This document shows, piece after piece, positions 49,503 to 61,136 of a stretch of 64,000 nucleotides of DNA (its first letter is position 1; each line of letters opens with the position of its first letter). The notes under the pieces were generated by a model. The model was not told the origin of the DNA, did not search any database, and saw nothing but the letters and a program-made list of their open reading frames with translations. The DNA is from Rotaria sp. Silwood1 (Eukaryota > Rotifera > Eurotatoria > Philodinida > Philodinidae). The stretch lies in contig CAJNOP010000216.1 in NCBI GenBank assembly GCA_905250075.1, positions 145,701 to 209,700 of the forward strand, written 5' to 3'. Position numbers and translations under genes: made by a program.

Positions 49503-51302
49503 GTTTCACGGTAATGTTCAACATATGGTTGTATACATGAGGAACACATAATGGTGGAAAGTACGTCGATCAGTACCGATCGAAAAAATTGTGGTACTAG
49601 GATCATATGGCTTAACAGCATCAAAACATGTAGTGAAGGTACAGCCGTGTGATCAAGATGTTCAACATGGTGACGGCGATTCTCTTGGCTTTAGTTGCAG
49701 AAAGATGCAGGTGTCGATTATGGATAAAATTGCTATGGCGTATTTGGATAGTCTTCGTAAACCAAGTTCTTTTTGATTATTTTTTGACTAAATAAACAAA
49801 TAACACAGATCAGATACATTTCTTCTAGTCATACATATAAAATGAATGACAATTGAGTTGAACTATGAGCATTTTAAAAAAAAGATACACAGTATCTAGT
49901 TGATCGATTGTATTAGAAATAAATTTTTTCTCTTAATTGTAAGCCGATAAGATTTTTATCAAAGATGGAGATCTTGGCTTGACGACACTATATAAGAATC
50001 AAATCTATAACTTCTCTCTTAGATCATGTAATAGTGTTAACACCTGATATAAAATAAATATAATCATATTACTACCTCCGAGATTGGAATACAAAATAAC
50101 ACAGTCATAAATGTCAATATCAGCAATTCTTCAAAGCTTGTTAGTAAGTGTTCTGGCAGATTGCTTCATGTTAAATAGTTACTTAAATTGATTGATCAAT
50201 TCGTGTGTACATTTGATTCAATTAAATAGATTACGGATGTATTTAACATGATTGTAATCACAAGCATCAGCGTTAGATAAGAGATATGTGCTTTTTACAC
50301 AATTTACCAGTGTAATTTCATTTAAAAATTTCTTCATTCATTTTCTAAATATTATAAAGCATAAACGAAAAAATCAGAAGGAAAAGGAGGACTGCTGTGC
50401 GACTATGTGAAAATAACATTAACACCGACATCCAGATGAGAGAAAAGTCTCTAGTATTTTTACTTATGTTCCTGTCAAAATATGAAAACTCTGAAAACCT
50501 TAAGAAAGGTTTTGTACAAAAAAATCGTGATTACTTTGAAAATGTGTATCAGAACAAACACTATTGGAAAAGAGTTTAATCCACATGTGACAATTTATGT
50601 AAAGACCAATATCGAAGAAAATGTACGAATATTTTTATTAAGAATTAATCGAAGAACTTTGTTATATCAGCAACAAATATGATTATAGTACATAACATGC
50701 AGAAATTTATTCGGAGTCTAGTCAAATAACCCTTTAATTGGATATTTGGCTGTGATAATGAGTGGTAGCTTCAATAGCGCTTTTAATTTTCCTTTGAAAA
50801 TTATATTGGTCTTTTAGCTGCAATGCTCGAAAAACTTATCATCATTCTCTAAAGAAACCTTTTTAAATTCGAAGTTATTCTTATGAATTTTCAAACGAGA
50901 CATCTTAGAAGCCATGTCTGAATGTTTGTATCAAAAACTATCTGTTCTTTGTTTCAAAAAGTCGGTTTTTCTTCGGAGGGAAGAGAAGGCAGCCTGAAAA
51001 TAATCTGTAAAGACCATTGACAACTATTTTATTAAGACAAAACATGAAAGCCAAACATACATAATTGGACTTGACAGACAAGAGGAAAAGTTTTTTGATC
51101 GAAATTTTAGATCAGTATTTGAAATAAGTCAGTACTTAAGTTCTTGACTATTTGAAATTGAGAATAGTTGTTCGCAGTTAACCAGTGTACAAAAATAAAT
51201 CATTTCAGGCCAAAAACAAAGTTTTTCAGTTTTATTAGCAAAACGGAAGAGAGTTTGAAGGCAACGAAGACATGATGATTTTCCACAGGGAAATAATAAC
51301 TT

Positions 51303-54300
51303 TCAATATTTTACACGCGGAGATTGATGAGCAACTGTATTAATTTCATTTTCATCTCTTAAACGACGTTCAACATCTAAATGACAAATATTTTCTTGTG
51401 GAATAGAATTCATTGTACTAACAGTTAAAATTAAAAATAGACGAGATTTTCTTAATAGGAGTTTAGAGAAAAAAATATTTACATGCATCGACATTGAGAA
51501 TTAATTTCGAAAGTCGTGGTAGTAATTTTATATTTATTGATAAACGAGTTGTAATTTTTTGAACTCGACTAAATTTTTCATTAATTTCTAATATTTATTC
51601 ATGTGTTTTAACATCAAGATGTTTGATATATTGAATATATTTAACATCTGATGTAACCGATATATCATATTTGCCATTGATTATGAGTAATTCTCTTTTG
51701 TCTTGTCGATTTGATGGCCATGGAAGTGAATATATATGTATCCATTTATAAGTTTGATATTCATAACATACAATTTTCATTATCCATCGAATAAAAGCTT
51801 CAATTGGTGGTTCATCATTAATTCGATGTGTCATGGTATAATCAAATTTATCAAGCTGATGAACATATTTACTTAACATAGATTCCATCATCGGCCCATG
51901 AGAAAATCTTGGATCAAGTTTATCACGAATACTCAGTGTTAATTTACGAAGATTAGGCATGTAACTAAGTATAGATTCAATATTATTCAATTTTATTTCC
52001 GTATCACTTTCTAATAATGTAAAATCGATCAATCGAGGACACAAGATTTGATGTTGAGGATGATAATTGGCTGAAAAAAATATAAATCATGAAAATATCT
52101 CGCACTTAGCAAATATAAGTCTTTAAAAAAAAGAAAAGTAATTTCGATGTAGAATACAAATGCATTCTTTAGTCTCGTTATGCTTATATCCATTGCTTGA
52201 AATGTAAAATCTCTCGAAGACTATAATTATTTTCCAAAGATAATCAATTGATTATATTTATTCTTAAATTTTGAAGAGAAAATTTTTCTATCTTTCAGTT
52301 TTCTTTAAATAGACCTATTCTACATAACCATGAAATCGAAAAAAAATCTCGCCGCAGGATCATATATATAGATCAATAATATCATAAATACTGTTATTGA
52401 ACTTTTCTGTAAGTTATAATATGATTAGTTCATGCTTTTTTTATCTTAAGGATATGATAACTAGAGAAAATCAATCCATCTCATTATTTTCTTAAAAAAT
52501 ATACAGTTGTTAAGAAAAAAGCCTGCACAAAAGTAGAAATTCTTTTCCAGTGTTTATATATTTTATGAAAGAATCATAGACTTGATTGTTTCAGTAGTCG
52601 TTTTTCGCTTTAGATATATAAAAATTAAGATTTATTTGTCTTCTCACCTATAGAACATAATTCATTCGATATAGACGACAAGAATAGAAACATATATCAA
52701 AAATTCAAATGTTTAGCTCTGATCTCGCTTACAGGATGGAAGTGATGATAATAGTTAAATAGTGAAAGTGACTGACAGATTATGTGACTATGAGTTTATC
52801 TGATACTTTTCTCTTTGAAACACCCAACTATCGAAGCTTTTGTAATTTATATATGAAACAGTAAATTTTCAACAAAATTTATGAAGATTTGACCCGTTGA
52901 TATTATCATCGTGCTTGCAGAAGCCTCTTTTCTAATCACTCATTGATCGGTGATGCGCACTCAGTATTGAAAAAAAACAGTTATTGATCAATATGCTTGT
53001 CTTGATATTCAGATTTAAAGAAGAAAATTAAAACATAAACAATCCAAAGATGATGTAACATTCTTCACCTATCTATTTCTTGTTTAATGTAATGCTTCTA
53101 ACAAAATCACAATCTCAAATGCATCAGTAATAATATAACTGAAATAATGAATCGATCAACATAAAAGTCAGTAGCTGAATTACATAAAAATATTTAGCGA
53201 GAAGGAAAATATAAATTTGAAAGTAGAACATGTTAAAAATAACAAAGAACTCTCATGATATTAAGAATATTGCCAAAATTTTAAAGTAAGATATAAATAG
53301 TACTGATTTGTATCTATCATTTGAAAGGTAAAACAATTCTAACAGATATGTATGAAGAGAAATATTGTTCAAGAAAAATATTCAAGATTTTTCTGCAAAT
53401 AATGATATGCGAGCTCTACAATAGGCAAAAACTAAGATGTAAATAATGAATGAAAAAAATGAATTTTCAGGTGTGAAAACGATTTCTAATTCTATTCAAA
53501 ATTTTTTAGTTAAAAATCGATTATATATTTATTTGATAATCGCGATTCACGCAATCGAACAATACTTGCTTCAATGTTTGGTACAAGTCCACTTAGTCAT
53601 ACGTATAAATCATCAATTCGTTGAAAGACAATATTACAATGATAAAAACCTTATTGTGGTATCATGAATTTATACAAAGCAAGTCCATACAATGGTTCAA
53701 TAGTAACTTCACGTAAATTACACATTCGATCATTCAATAAAAATTCATTAATTAGTGTATTGCTTCTATCTATGCAATCACGTTTTAAAAAGAATCAAGA
53801 TTATTTTTTCATTGATCATTACATTTTTTGATTAAAATTATGAAGAACATTGTCAGCTTGTGAAACAAAACAAAAAATAAATCCTTTTAATTATGAACTC
53901 ATCTATTGTTGTACCAAAATTCACCAGAGTAATATAAAGATATTCAAGTTTTGAGAAATTCGCAACAAAATCCATCATAGTACAAAGATCATTTGAAGTA
54001 CGATTGATTACAGTAAAATATGTCAAATTGCTGAAAACTGAACGAATTGTATTATAAGACATGAAGAAAAAATAATGTTGTTCTATATAAAATTCATTTT
54101 CATCATGTAATATTAATGAGTTAAGTCGAAGAGGATTATCTGAATGAGAAAATAAACTTAACAAATAATTATATTCATGAAAAGCCATTACACCAAGATT
54201 GATCTTTGTATAATAATCATGTATCAAATAATGAAGAGACAAATTTGGTCTTTCAGGTGTATAAAAACAATGAATTATATCATATATTGATAAATAATGA

Positions 54301-54410
54301 CAAATCATAAGCAGATTTTCATTTGGTAAATCAAGTAAACAAGTTACTTTATCTTGAAAACATTTCATTGCTGAAACTTGATTAATAATATCATCAATAA
54401 TACGTTTCAT
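51303..54410 (-). pseudogene. F-box/LRR-type gene with several in-frame stops
   Basis: The first exon (54410-53899) encodes an N-terminal F-box-like segment, LLDLPNENLLMICHYLSIYD, then leucine-rich segments. Its donor (GATGA|GTTCAT) joins in frame to 53765, continuing LINEFLLNDRMCNLREVTIE. The same frame then meets TAA at 53651-53653 and TGA at 53597-53599, yet still reads LSGLVPNIEASIVRL between and beyond them. A further exon (about 52069-51595) reads PRLIDFTLLESD and MPNLRKLTLS and hits TAA at 51595-51597, after which the frame stays coding-like (INEKFSRVQKITTRLS). A final exon-like segment ends at 51303. F-box proteins recruit substrates to SCF ubiquitin ligases. Three in-frame stops argue for a pseudogene, unless splicing removes them. 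Confidence 0.6.
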
Positions 54411-54929
54411 ATTTTTCTCCCAAGATTATTGAGAAAGAATAAAATAAATATATTAACGGAATGAAAATTTAAATATTGCAAAGATTTCCTTCAAAAGTAA
54501 ATTTTTTTCAGTCAAATATGTTTTCGTTTGATTAACCTCTAGAATCAGTGTTTCTCATGAAAATCTAAAATAAAATGTACCATAGTGTACAAAGTCATGT
54601 TTTCATGTAATATTAAAAAAAAATTAAAAATATGCATATCTTATTACTGCGTTAAAAGATAGATCAATACTAAATAAAAAAAATAGAGAGTAAGGGAAGC
54701 AGCAATTTGTATCCAATTCATTTAGGAAGACTGAACACACAAAACCATAACACAAGAATATCACATAAACTTGAAAAGCTATGATTTACTATTTTTTAAA
54801 ATCCATAATAATCACAAATCAATCAAAGCTATTATTTTCATCTTTGTCATTATGCACATCAGCATGATGTGAAATAAAACTAAAGGATGGCTGATGGAGA
54901 ACTAACCTTTTAGTACTCTCGATTGTTCT
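54411..54929. other. Region without a supported gene
   Basis: AT-rich sequence upstream of the F-box pseudogene; nothing else seen. Confidence 0.4.
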
Positions 54930-55637
54930 CCACTTCTTTAAATGTAATCGGACTTATTTTTTTACGAAAAGATTTGCCGTTGAATTTTCTACAAAAATGC
55001 ACTCATCGTGTCTTTTTCACAATGTAGGAATAGAAAACGGCATGAAATTTTCTGAAAAAATATATCTGATCAAGTTTTCTAGTAGAATTGAGTATACTTT
55101 TTGTCTCGTTATGCATAGTAAAGCTCTATTCAATTAGATATGTCGATGTAAAGATTTCCACCTTGAAAGTTAGTCGTAACAATCAAAGAATTTGATTTAA
55201 TTTGCTTGTTTTCATAAGAATAAACAAATACTTATATAATCAAACTTTCAGATTTAAATATAAAGAATCATTCGTTTTTCTTCGAAATCATGAAAAATTA
55301 GAACGAAAGAAGACTTTTCCCATAATCAGAAAAATATCAGAGGTTTCTTGCGCAGCATAATTTGACGAAAACTATTGGTGACCAAAGCAAAAAGATAGTT
55401 TTCCATGCACAACCTAATTACTAATTAAAATTTCCTGTGTCCTAAATTTCTATTAAACGAAAGCAATAAATATGAAAAAACGTAAACATTTTTCGGATTT
55501 TATAGAGCTTTTAGAACATTTCATGCAGTTTTCTATTCCGAGACTGTGAAAATAACATAATTAATGCATTCTTGTAGAAAATTCAACGGCAACTTTTTTC
55601 ATAAAAAAATAAACTCGATTACATGTAAATAAGTGTA
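54930..55637. mobile_element. Non-autonomous element with ~130-bp inverted terminal repeats
   Basis: The left arm (about 54930-55080) matches the reverse complement of about 55500-55637. Shared blocks include CACTT.TTTA.ATGTAATCG, CTTATTTTTTTA, TTGCCGTTGAATTTTCTACA, GGAATAGAAAAC.GCATGAAAT and TTCT.AAA. The arms are diverged by roughly 15-20% by eye. The interior has no open frame of interest. The element class is unknown. Confidence 0.75.
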
Positions 55638-56252
55638 AAAATTTTGAAAATACCGAGAGATCAGTTCTTTAAAAGCCACCAGTTGAATAATCACACTGAC
55701 ATAAATCTGAAAAGGAAAATAAAGAACAAAGTCAGTAAAATTTATAGCATTCAGTAAATGATGGACTAAATCAAAATAGGTCAATATGCATTCGCGGTTT
55801 CAACATAATTTTTCGACTAAAGATAGTTTTAAAATCTCTACCGCAATGAGTACATTGTATACTATGCTGGTTCGAATTAGATTGATTAGTATGCGTGCCT
55901 ATAGATGGATAAGTCATCGAATCAATATCAAATATACATGTTGGAAGGCGCCACATATCTAGACTCTTTTTCTGAGTCAATATCCAGAATTTTCGAGCCG
56001 AAATAGAACAAGGATCCTATGCAAGTTTTGGTTTGTCTAGCCTAAGTGCAAGTTTCAAGACTTGATACCTAATAGAACAAAATACAGTAAACGAGGTCAC
56101 TACAATAGTGTATATAAATGATGTAGTGTCATTACATGTCTCTTTAAAAAATGACGAAAAACACAGATCGATAGAGATAAATTTTCTCTATTTATTACTA
56201 ACAAAGCTATAGTCAGTTCCATCCAATAAATCAAGCGACTGATTGCCATGCA
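55638..56252. other. Region without a supported gene
   Basis: Short open frames occur on the minus strand (one with a CTHCGRDF sequence), but none is complete enough to call. Confidence 0.35.
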
Positions 56253-56609
56253 TTAATAAATATATACGTGTGGATGGGTGCGTTTGAAGAAAAGGTCTGA
56301 ATCCACACCCACACCCAGATCTAATAAGTTCAGTATACCATAATCATCTTCAATTTTTTTCGCAGTTTTTTTTATGTGCTGTTGACCAAATGATAATAGG
56401 TTGTAGCTGAGTTCTTCAAACGTAAATATGTCGAATATAGTGTCTTTAGATCTTCTTTTATAGCGTTCTATCAAGATAATGACATGTAAATGATCTACTG
56501 ATGAGCAAAAAATCTTTATATATTTCAGATTATGTTGTAAATCAGTGCTGTTGACTAATAACTGTTTCGTGTTGCCATCATAAGCATAAAATGTGATGGT
56601 TTTTTTCAT
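56253..56609 (-). CDS. Possible small protein or exon running into a telomere-like tract
   Basis: An open frame of 118 codons starts MKKTITFYAYDG and contains LKYIKIFCSSVDHLHVIILI and FTFEELSYNLLSFG. The last ~25 codons are encoded by the telomere-like hairpin (LGVGVD, then RTHPHV), so the C-terminus is not ancestral. No family is recognised. It may be a truncated gene whose 3' part was replaced when the tract was inserted. Confidence 0.3.
   Translation of the reverse strand: MKKTITFYAYDGNTKQLLVNSTDLQHNLKYIKIFCSSVDHLHVIILIERYKRRSKDTIFDIFTFEELSYNLLSFGQQHIKKTAKKIEDDYGILNLLDLGVGVDSDLFFKRTHPHVYIY
56268..56317. repeat. Telomere-like hairpin tract, spacer family A, copy 1
   Basis: G arm GTGTGGATGGGTG, spacer CGTTTGAAGAAAAGGTCTGA, C arm ATCCACACCCACACCCA. 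The spacer is shared with the tract at 57851-57905. Confidence 0.8.
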
Positions 56610-56838
56610 GGTTTACTGTAATATAATTTTTACACTCACCGTACCTCGGCAAATTTGAATAAATGATAGCAGATTATGATCATGTGAGAAATGACTATAG
56701 ATACTCTAAGGAGAGACAACGAATTTCACGATTTCGAATATTTCAAGGGATTTCAACGAATTTCAGAAAAAATTCAACATTTCGTAAGAGTTCAGGACTA
56801 AAATCTTTGATGTTTCGCTTTAGCACATACGCCACTCA

Positions 56839-57009
56839 GGGTATGAGTGTGGGTGTGGGTATAAAGCTTTCATTCAACCACAGTCACACCAACGTCCACG
56901 CAGCTCAGATCCTGCAATCCACATACACACTTGGGATTTGGTTGACGAGCATGAGTCTTGTTGTTCGTCTACTCTTCACTCATGCCCACTCAACCCATAC
57001 CCATACTCT
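56839..57009. repeat. Telomere-like compound tract, spacer families B and C
   Basis: GGGTATGAGTGTGGGTGTGGGT is followed by CATTCAACCACAGTCA...ACGTCCACGCAGCTCAGATCC (family B, shared with 62963-63054). After this comes TTGTTCGTCTACTCTTCACTCATGCCCACTC...CCCATAC (family C, shared with 63774-63880). Confidence 0.75.
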
Positions 57010-57345
57010 TCTCATCTAAGCTTAATTTCATTTAAGGGTCTCCCCCTCAAAGAAGTCACTTTTCGTCAGAATCAACGAAATTAAGATAAACGTAGGCAAA
57101 GATAGCTCGTCATCGGATCTTTAATAAACGACAAAAATTTTTACTCGGCATGCCCTTTTTTCCATTTTTTTAAAGGTTTCTCTCATCTCCTATTCGAAAA
57201 ACAAGCTATTTTTGAAAAAAAACTACAAAATCTTTTTCGATTTTTCTCATTTTATAGACTCTCGATCGCATCTCCAAGATTTCTCGAAAAAGCTTCATTG
57301 TAGCCGATAGTTATTTTTTTTTGTTTGAGAGAGCGTGTAAAACTA

Positions 57346-57519
57346 CAGTGCCTATGAGAGCCAGTTTTTTTTCTATTAAACTTTACTTTAATTATATATA
57401 CAAACCTTTATATAATTAGAGCGCTATTTTTGGAGAGGTTTTTTGAGTCATTGAACTTTCGATCCCGTTTTTTTTCCCTTAAAAAGTAAGAATTAAAAAA
57501 AGGGTTCTCATAGGCACTG
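57346..57519. mobile_element. Tc1/mariner-type MITE, 174 bp
   Basis: CAGTGCCTATGAGA at the left and TCTCATAGGCACTG at the right are perfect 14-bp inverted ends; beyond these the arms remain similar for another ~10 bp. The left flank is TA and the right flank is CA, so the target duplication is probably TA with one change. The CAGTGCC start is common in Tc1-like elements. It has no coding capacity. Confidence 0.75.
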
Positions 57520-57850
57520 CATGCTGACATTCTCTTTTAAACAAAAAGAAAATATTAAATGTATAGACTGAAGACCACAGAGACATTTTGGAGACGAAAT
57601 TAGCTATTTTTTGACCCTTGTTTGGCCAGTATCTCTGTCAACCGTCACGGAAGAGGTCTAAAAATTTTACCATAGCCATGGTTCATCAGTCTCAACATAT
57701 CCTGAAAGTTTAATGCCACTCGAACGTTCCTAGCCTGAGATCGAATTTTGAGGGAGGGGAAGGACCCTTCAAGGATTCATGGTCATTGTCGTTTATTGAT
57801 TATTAGATCGTCTCTATCTCATTTCATAATCTCTGGAACTTCAATAAATA

Positions 57851-57905
57851 TGTGGGTGTGGGTGTGTACGTTTGAAGAAAAGATTTGAATCGACATTCAC
57901 GCCCT
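57851..57905. repeat. Telomere-like hairpin tract, spacer family A, copy 2
   Basis: G arm TGTGGGTGTGGGTGTG, spacer TACGTTTGAAGAAAAGATTT, C arm CGACATTCACGCCCT. The spacer differs at only a few positions from that at 56281-56300, 1.6 kb away and in the same orientation. Confidence 0.75.
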
Positions 57906-58693
57906 GCAGAATCAGAAATGTTGTTGCGGCTTCTCTTCTTATATTACACGTCATCTATAATCATGACGATGATTGTACGACCTTCACTTCTCTGTTTTCT
58001 TTTTCTTCTGAGGGATTGCGCTAGTTGAGTGACGATAAAAGACGGTAAAACACACAGGCACCCTATTTGTACAGAAAAACCATACAAATACCCTTCTTCT
58101 CTTAATCAAAACACAAAATTTCATTAACCCAAGAAAAAAAGTCTATCTGACGAACTTAAATAGAAGTAGATAGCTAGTCAACTCCATATATTGACTCTAG
58201 AAGATCTTTTTATACATGTTAAACAAATGTTCCATTAGTCTAGACCCATAGTGATATCGATACGACGAATAGAATTCGAAAGATATTGCTCTTCGATTTT
58301 ATTAATATATATAATTTCTTCTCAAAGAATACTTAGAAGACAATACCTGTATGTTAACGTCTTTTGTCAGAAGTGATTTATCTGTAAATATAATGAACAT
58401 TTTCTTGACTATCGATCAAGGTCTTTTGTTTACTCTTCAATATTATTGCTCTTCATATAAGATGCCTTGTTTTTACAATTCGTCCCAGTAAATAAAAGCA
58501 AACAAGCTCTATACAGAGTGTGTTTCATATCTTAGAAATTTGATTAATAATTGAAAAAACAATCGTGTTGTGTGGCCAAGGAATAAAAATACTGTAGTAA
58601 TATTTGTGTTTTTCTTCAATCAGTGCTCGCCCTGTTTTTGATCATTTCTTTTCAAATAAAACAACGTCAAAGTAGAATTAATTGTCCATACTG

Positions 58694-60307
58694 ATGTCTA
58701 CACTAGTTGGACGCTCCGCATGGGACACTACAGGCGAAAAAGAAGTCCAGAAATCGTCCAAAACGTCAACATCTAGAGTTGCGTTGGTCACATCCTTCAT
58801 CCTAGGGCTATTTTTGGCCTTGTTCATCGGTGGAATTATTTTGACTATTGCCACTGCCGTCTATATTCTAGGTAATAGGACATTTAGATGTGTACATCAA
58901 GCTGTGATAGCAAAAAAGTTGCTGCTCTTGCTAACGACATTTCTGTCTAACTAACTGGAATGTCTTATCTTTTGAGTTATTATAAATAAGAAAACATTTC
59001 TTGATGACATTGGTTGCATAGACATTATTCGAACACATCCAAATAGTAGTTTTTGCTGAACAATTTTGATACTAGGGTAAAAGTGCTCAAGAAAACTTAA
59101 TTTCGACGTTTAATTATTAAGATTCACCTATTATGTATATCTTGACTGAAATCCAAAGGCGATTGAGTTATCTCTGATTTAAGTTCGGTGCGATTTGTTT
59201 TCGAGTTCTGGTTTAAATGCGTTCGATTATCAACTTTTTATTATGTGTACGAATTGATATCTTATTTTTAAAACCTAAAAAATGGAATTTAATTCAAAAT
59301 TTGATTATTTTTTTACCAAATGAATTTCGAAAAATAACCGCATGTGTTACATACGCTCCAAATTTGTTTGAAAAAATTAATTTTTTCCGGAAACTTGCCC
59401 TTTGTCAAATAATTGAGAACGTTTGTCATAACAAATGTACTGCTATTAGTCTGAAAAAGAATGATAAAACAATAATCGTAAGTTGATATCATCTATCATA
59501 TACTTTTGTTTTATAGATTTGCAAACAACAACAACAACAACTTCAACAACAAGTAAAAACCTATAATATGCGATAGAGCGAAATAAAAATATTGCATGTC
59601 TTCTATGGGGTTCAAAAGAAATAAAAACCTACACGAGTCAATTCGTCATGAGGAGATATTTATAGTCTATAGTATCACATTGATGTTAACAACTAAATGA
59701 ACGAGAGAAAGTAAAATTTTGTATCATGAATTTAGTTTAGTTGTTGCATTGTCAACTAGGTTTATAATGGTTTCGAGTATAGATATGAGAACTTCTGTCA
59801 TTTAATACTCCATTTTCTACTTCACATTAGCAACCACAACAACAACCACAACATCAACAAGCACTGCGAGTAAGTCGATTGGTTAATCTATCGCCAAATG
59901 TAAAATTATCTTCTACAGCTACTACAACGTCTCTTCCAGCCCAATGTTTCAGTTATACAACAAATAGTGATTCGACTCGAAATGCTGCCTATAGTGCAAC
60001 GACAAGTATTTGTGACACCAGTACATTCACGTCCTCGGCAACCTGGGCTCGGTTTACTGGTGCGGCTGGCACCATGCTTGCGTACTTTCCTATTCTTAGC
60101 AACTATTCTGGCACACAGTTCACCGGCTGGTATGCTGGTAGCTTGCCATCTTTGATGGGTAATGCTAACAGTGGATCTGTTTGCTATCACTGGTCTGGCA
60201 ATACATGTTACTGGTCAAACTCAATTTCGGTAACCAATTGTAGCGGATACTATGTCTATGCTCTAATTGGACCACCTGGGTGTAATGCTCGGTACTGTAC
60301 CATTTGA
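58694..60307 (+). CDS. Type II membrane protein with Thr stalk and D8C domain, 213 aa
   Basis: Exons 58694-58871, 59517-59552, 59831-59869 and 59919-60307 sum to 642 nt. A short cytoplasmic N-terminus is followed by one membrane anchor (VALVTSFILGLFLALFIGG, ~29-47, extending to ~58). Two tiny exons of 36 and 39 nt encode almost only Thr, making a stalk. The last exon encodes a D8C-type ectodomain as in uromodulin and GP2: WARFTGAAGTML, GWYAGSLP, SVCYHWSGNTCYWS, then NCSGYYVYAL and NARYCTI. I count seven cysteines where eight are usual. The domain is extracellular; its role here is unknown but cell-surface binding is plausible. Both Thr exons are phase 1 at both ends. AATAAATAAA follows the stop by about 95 nt. 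Confidence 0.85.
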
Positions 60308-61136
60308 ATCGAAATATTACTGAAAACAGTCGAACTGATGAATTCGTTTATTTAGTTAGGTTTTTTCTCAATCTTTAAGTCGAATCTAACTTTTCTGACT
60401 AATAAATAAATATTCAAATACAAACAATGAAAAAGCATCATAAAAGTGATATTAAGAAAACAAGCACAGAGTGTGGGTGTGGCTGTGGATGGGTGTGGGT
60501 GTTGATCTTATCTCAACTAACGCTCACGCAGACACACACCCATACTCACACCCTCTGATTGGCAGCTGTAATAGCTTTACATCGATATGAAAAGACATGT
60601 TGGTCATCCGTGAAGGAGACTACAGATGTAAACCATAATTTGATAGAAAGCTATCGCAAAACCAATCTTTGGAATAACATTAGAAGTTACATCGAACTTG
60701 ATTCCAACGAGAAAAACCGAAATATTGTGAGGACGGCAAAATGATATTATCCACACTTGTTCTCGAGTTGATGTGCTAAAAACTCATCAGGCTTATCATC
60801 TGGATACCTATATTTGACTTATTATTCTTATATAGATGTAAGCGCAGAAATTGTTCATATCATGGAACAAACTGCATCTCGATATATAATAGCGTTCGTG
60901 AGCCGTTCAAAACGTAATAAATTTAAAAAAGTGTACTTCATACAGTATGCTGTTTCTCAAAGAGTTAACCGATTATTTCGATTCTCTGCAAACCAAATGG
61001 ACTTTTATCGATTTTCACTGAGTGAAACCAATTATGATCGAATGTTGGCTTAAATTTAATCAAAATATGATACTTTTAATCGATTTTAATCAGATGTCCA
61101 ATGTATAGTTTTTTTTTACATAGGACAAACTTTGTT
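60308..61136. other. Intergenic region with one telomere-like tract
   Basis: The tract at 60471-60554 is the only feature I can support. Two small plus-strand open frames (near 60559-60744 and 60814-61053) have no recognisable content. Confidence 0.4.
60471..60554. repeat. Telomere-like hairpin tract
   Basis: GTGTGGGTGTGGCTGTGGAT and GGGTGTGGGTGTTG are followed by a 27-bp spacer and then a C arm ending CACACACCCATACTCACACCCTC. Confidence 0.85.

Larger units (their letters stand above)
48965..51302. other. Region with telomere-like tracts and no supported gene
   Basis: It includes three telomere-like tracts (49190-49215, 49276-49299, 49433-49502) and a short tandem of GTACATTACA units (about 49393-49430). 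No gene could be supported in the remaining 1.8 kb. Confidence 0.4.
57010..58693. other. Region with a small MITE and a telomere-like tract, no gene
   Basis: Apart from the elements at 57346-57519 and 57851-57905 I see nothing to support here. The interval just before 58694 should contain the promoter of the D8C gene. Confidence 0.4.

Noticed and set aside
55771..55980. C2H2 zinc-finger-like peptide (CTHCGRDF) on the minus strand
   Set aside because: The histidine pair has the wrong spacing for a C2H2 finger and no second finger is present.
59906..60190. Antisense open frame within the D8C exon
   Set aside because: The plus-strand frame has a recognisable domain; the antisense one has none.
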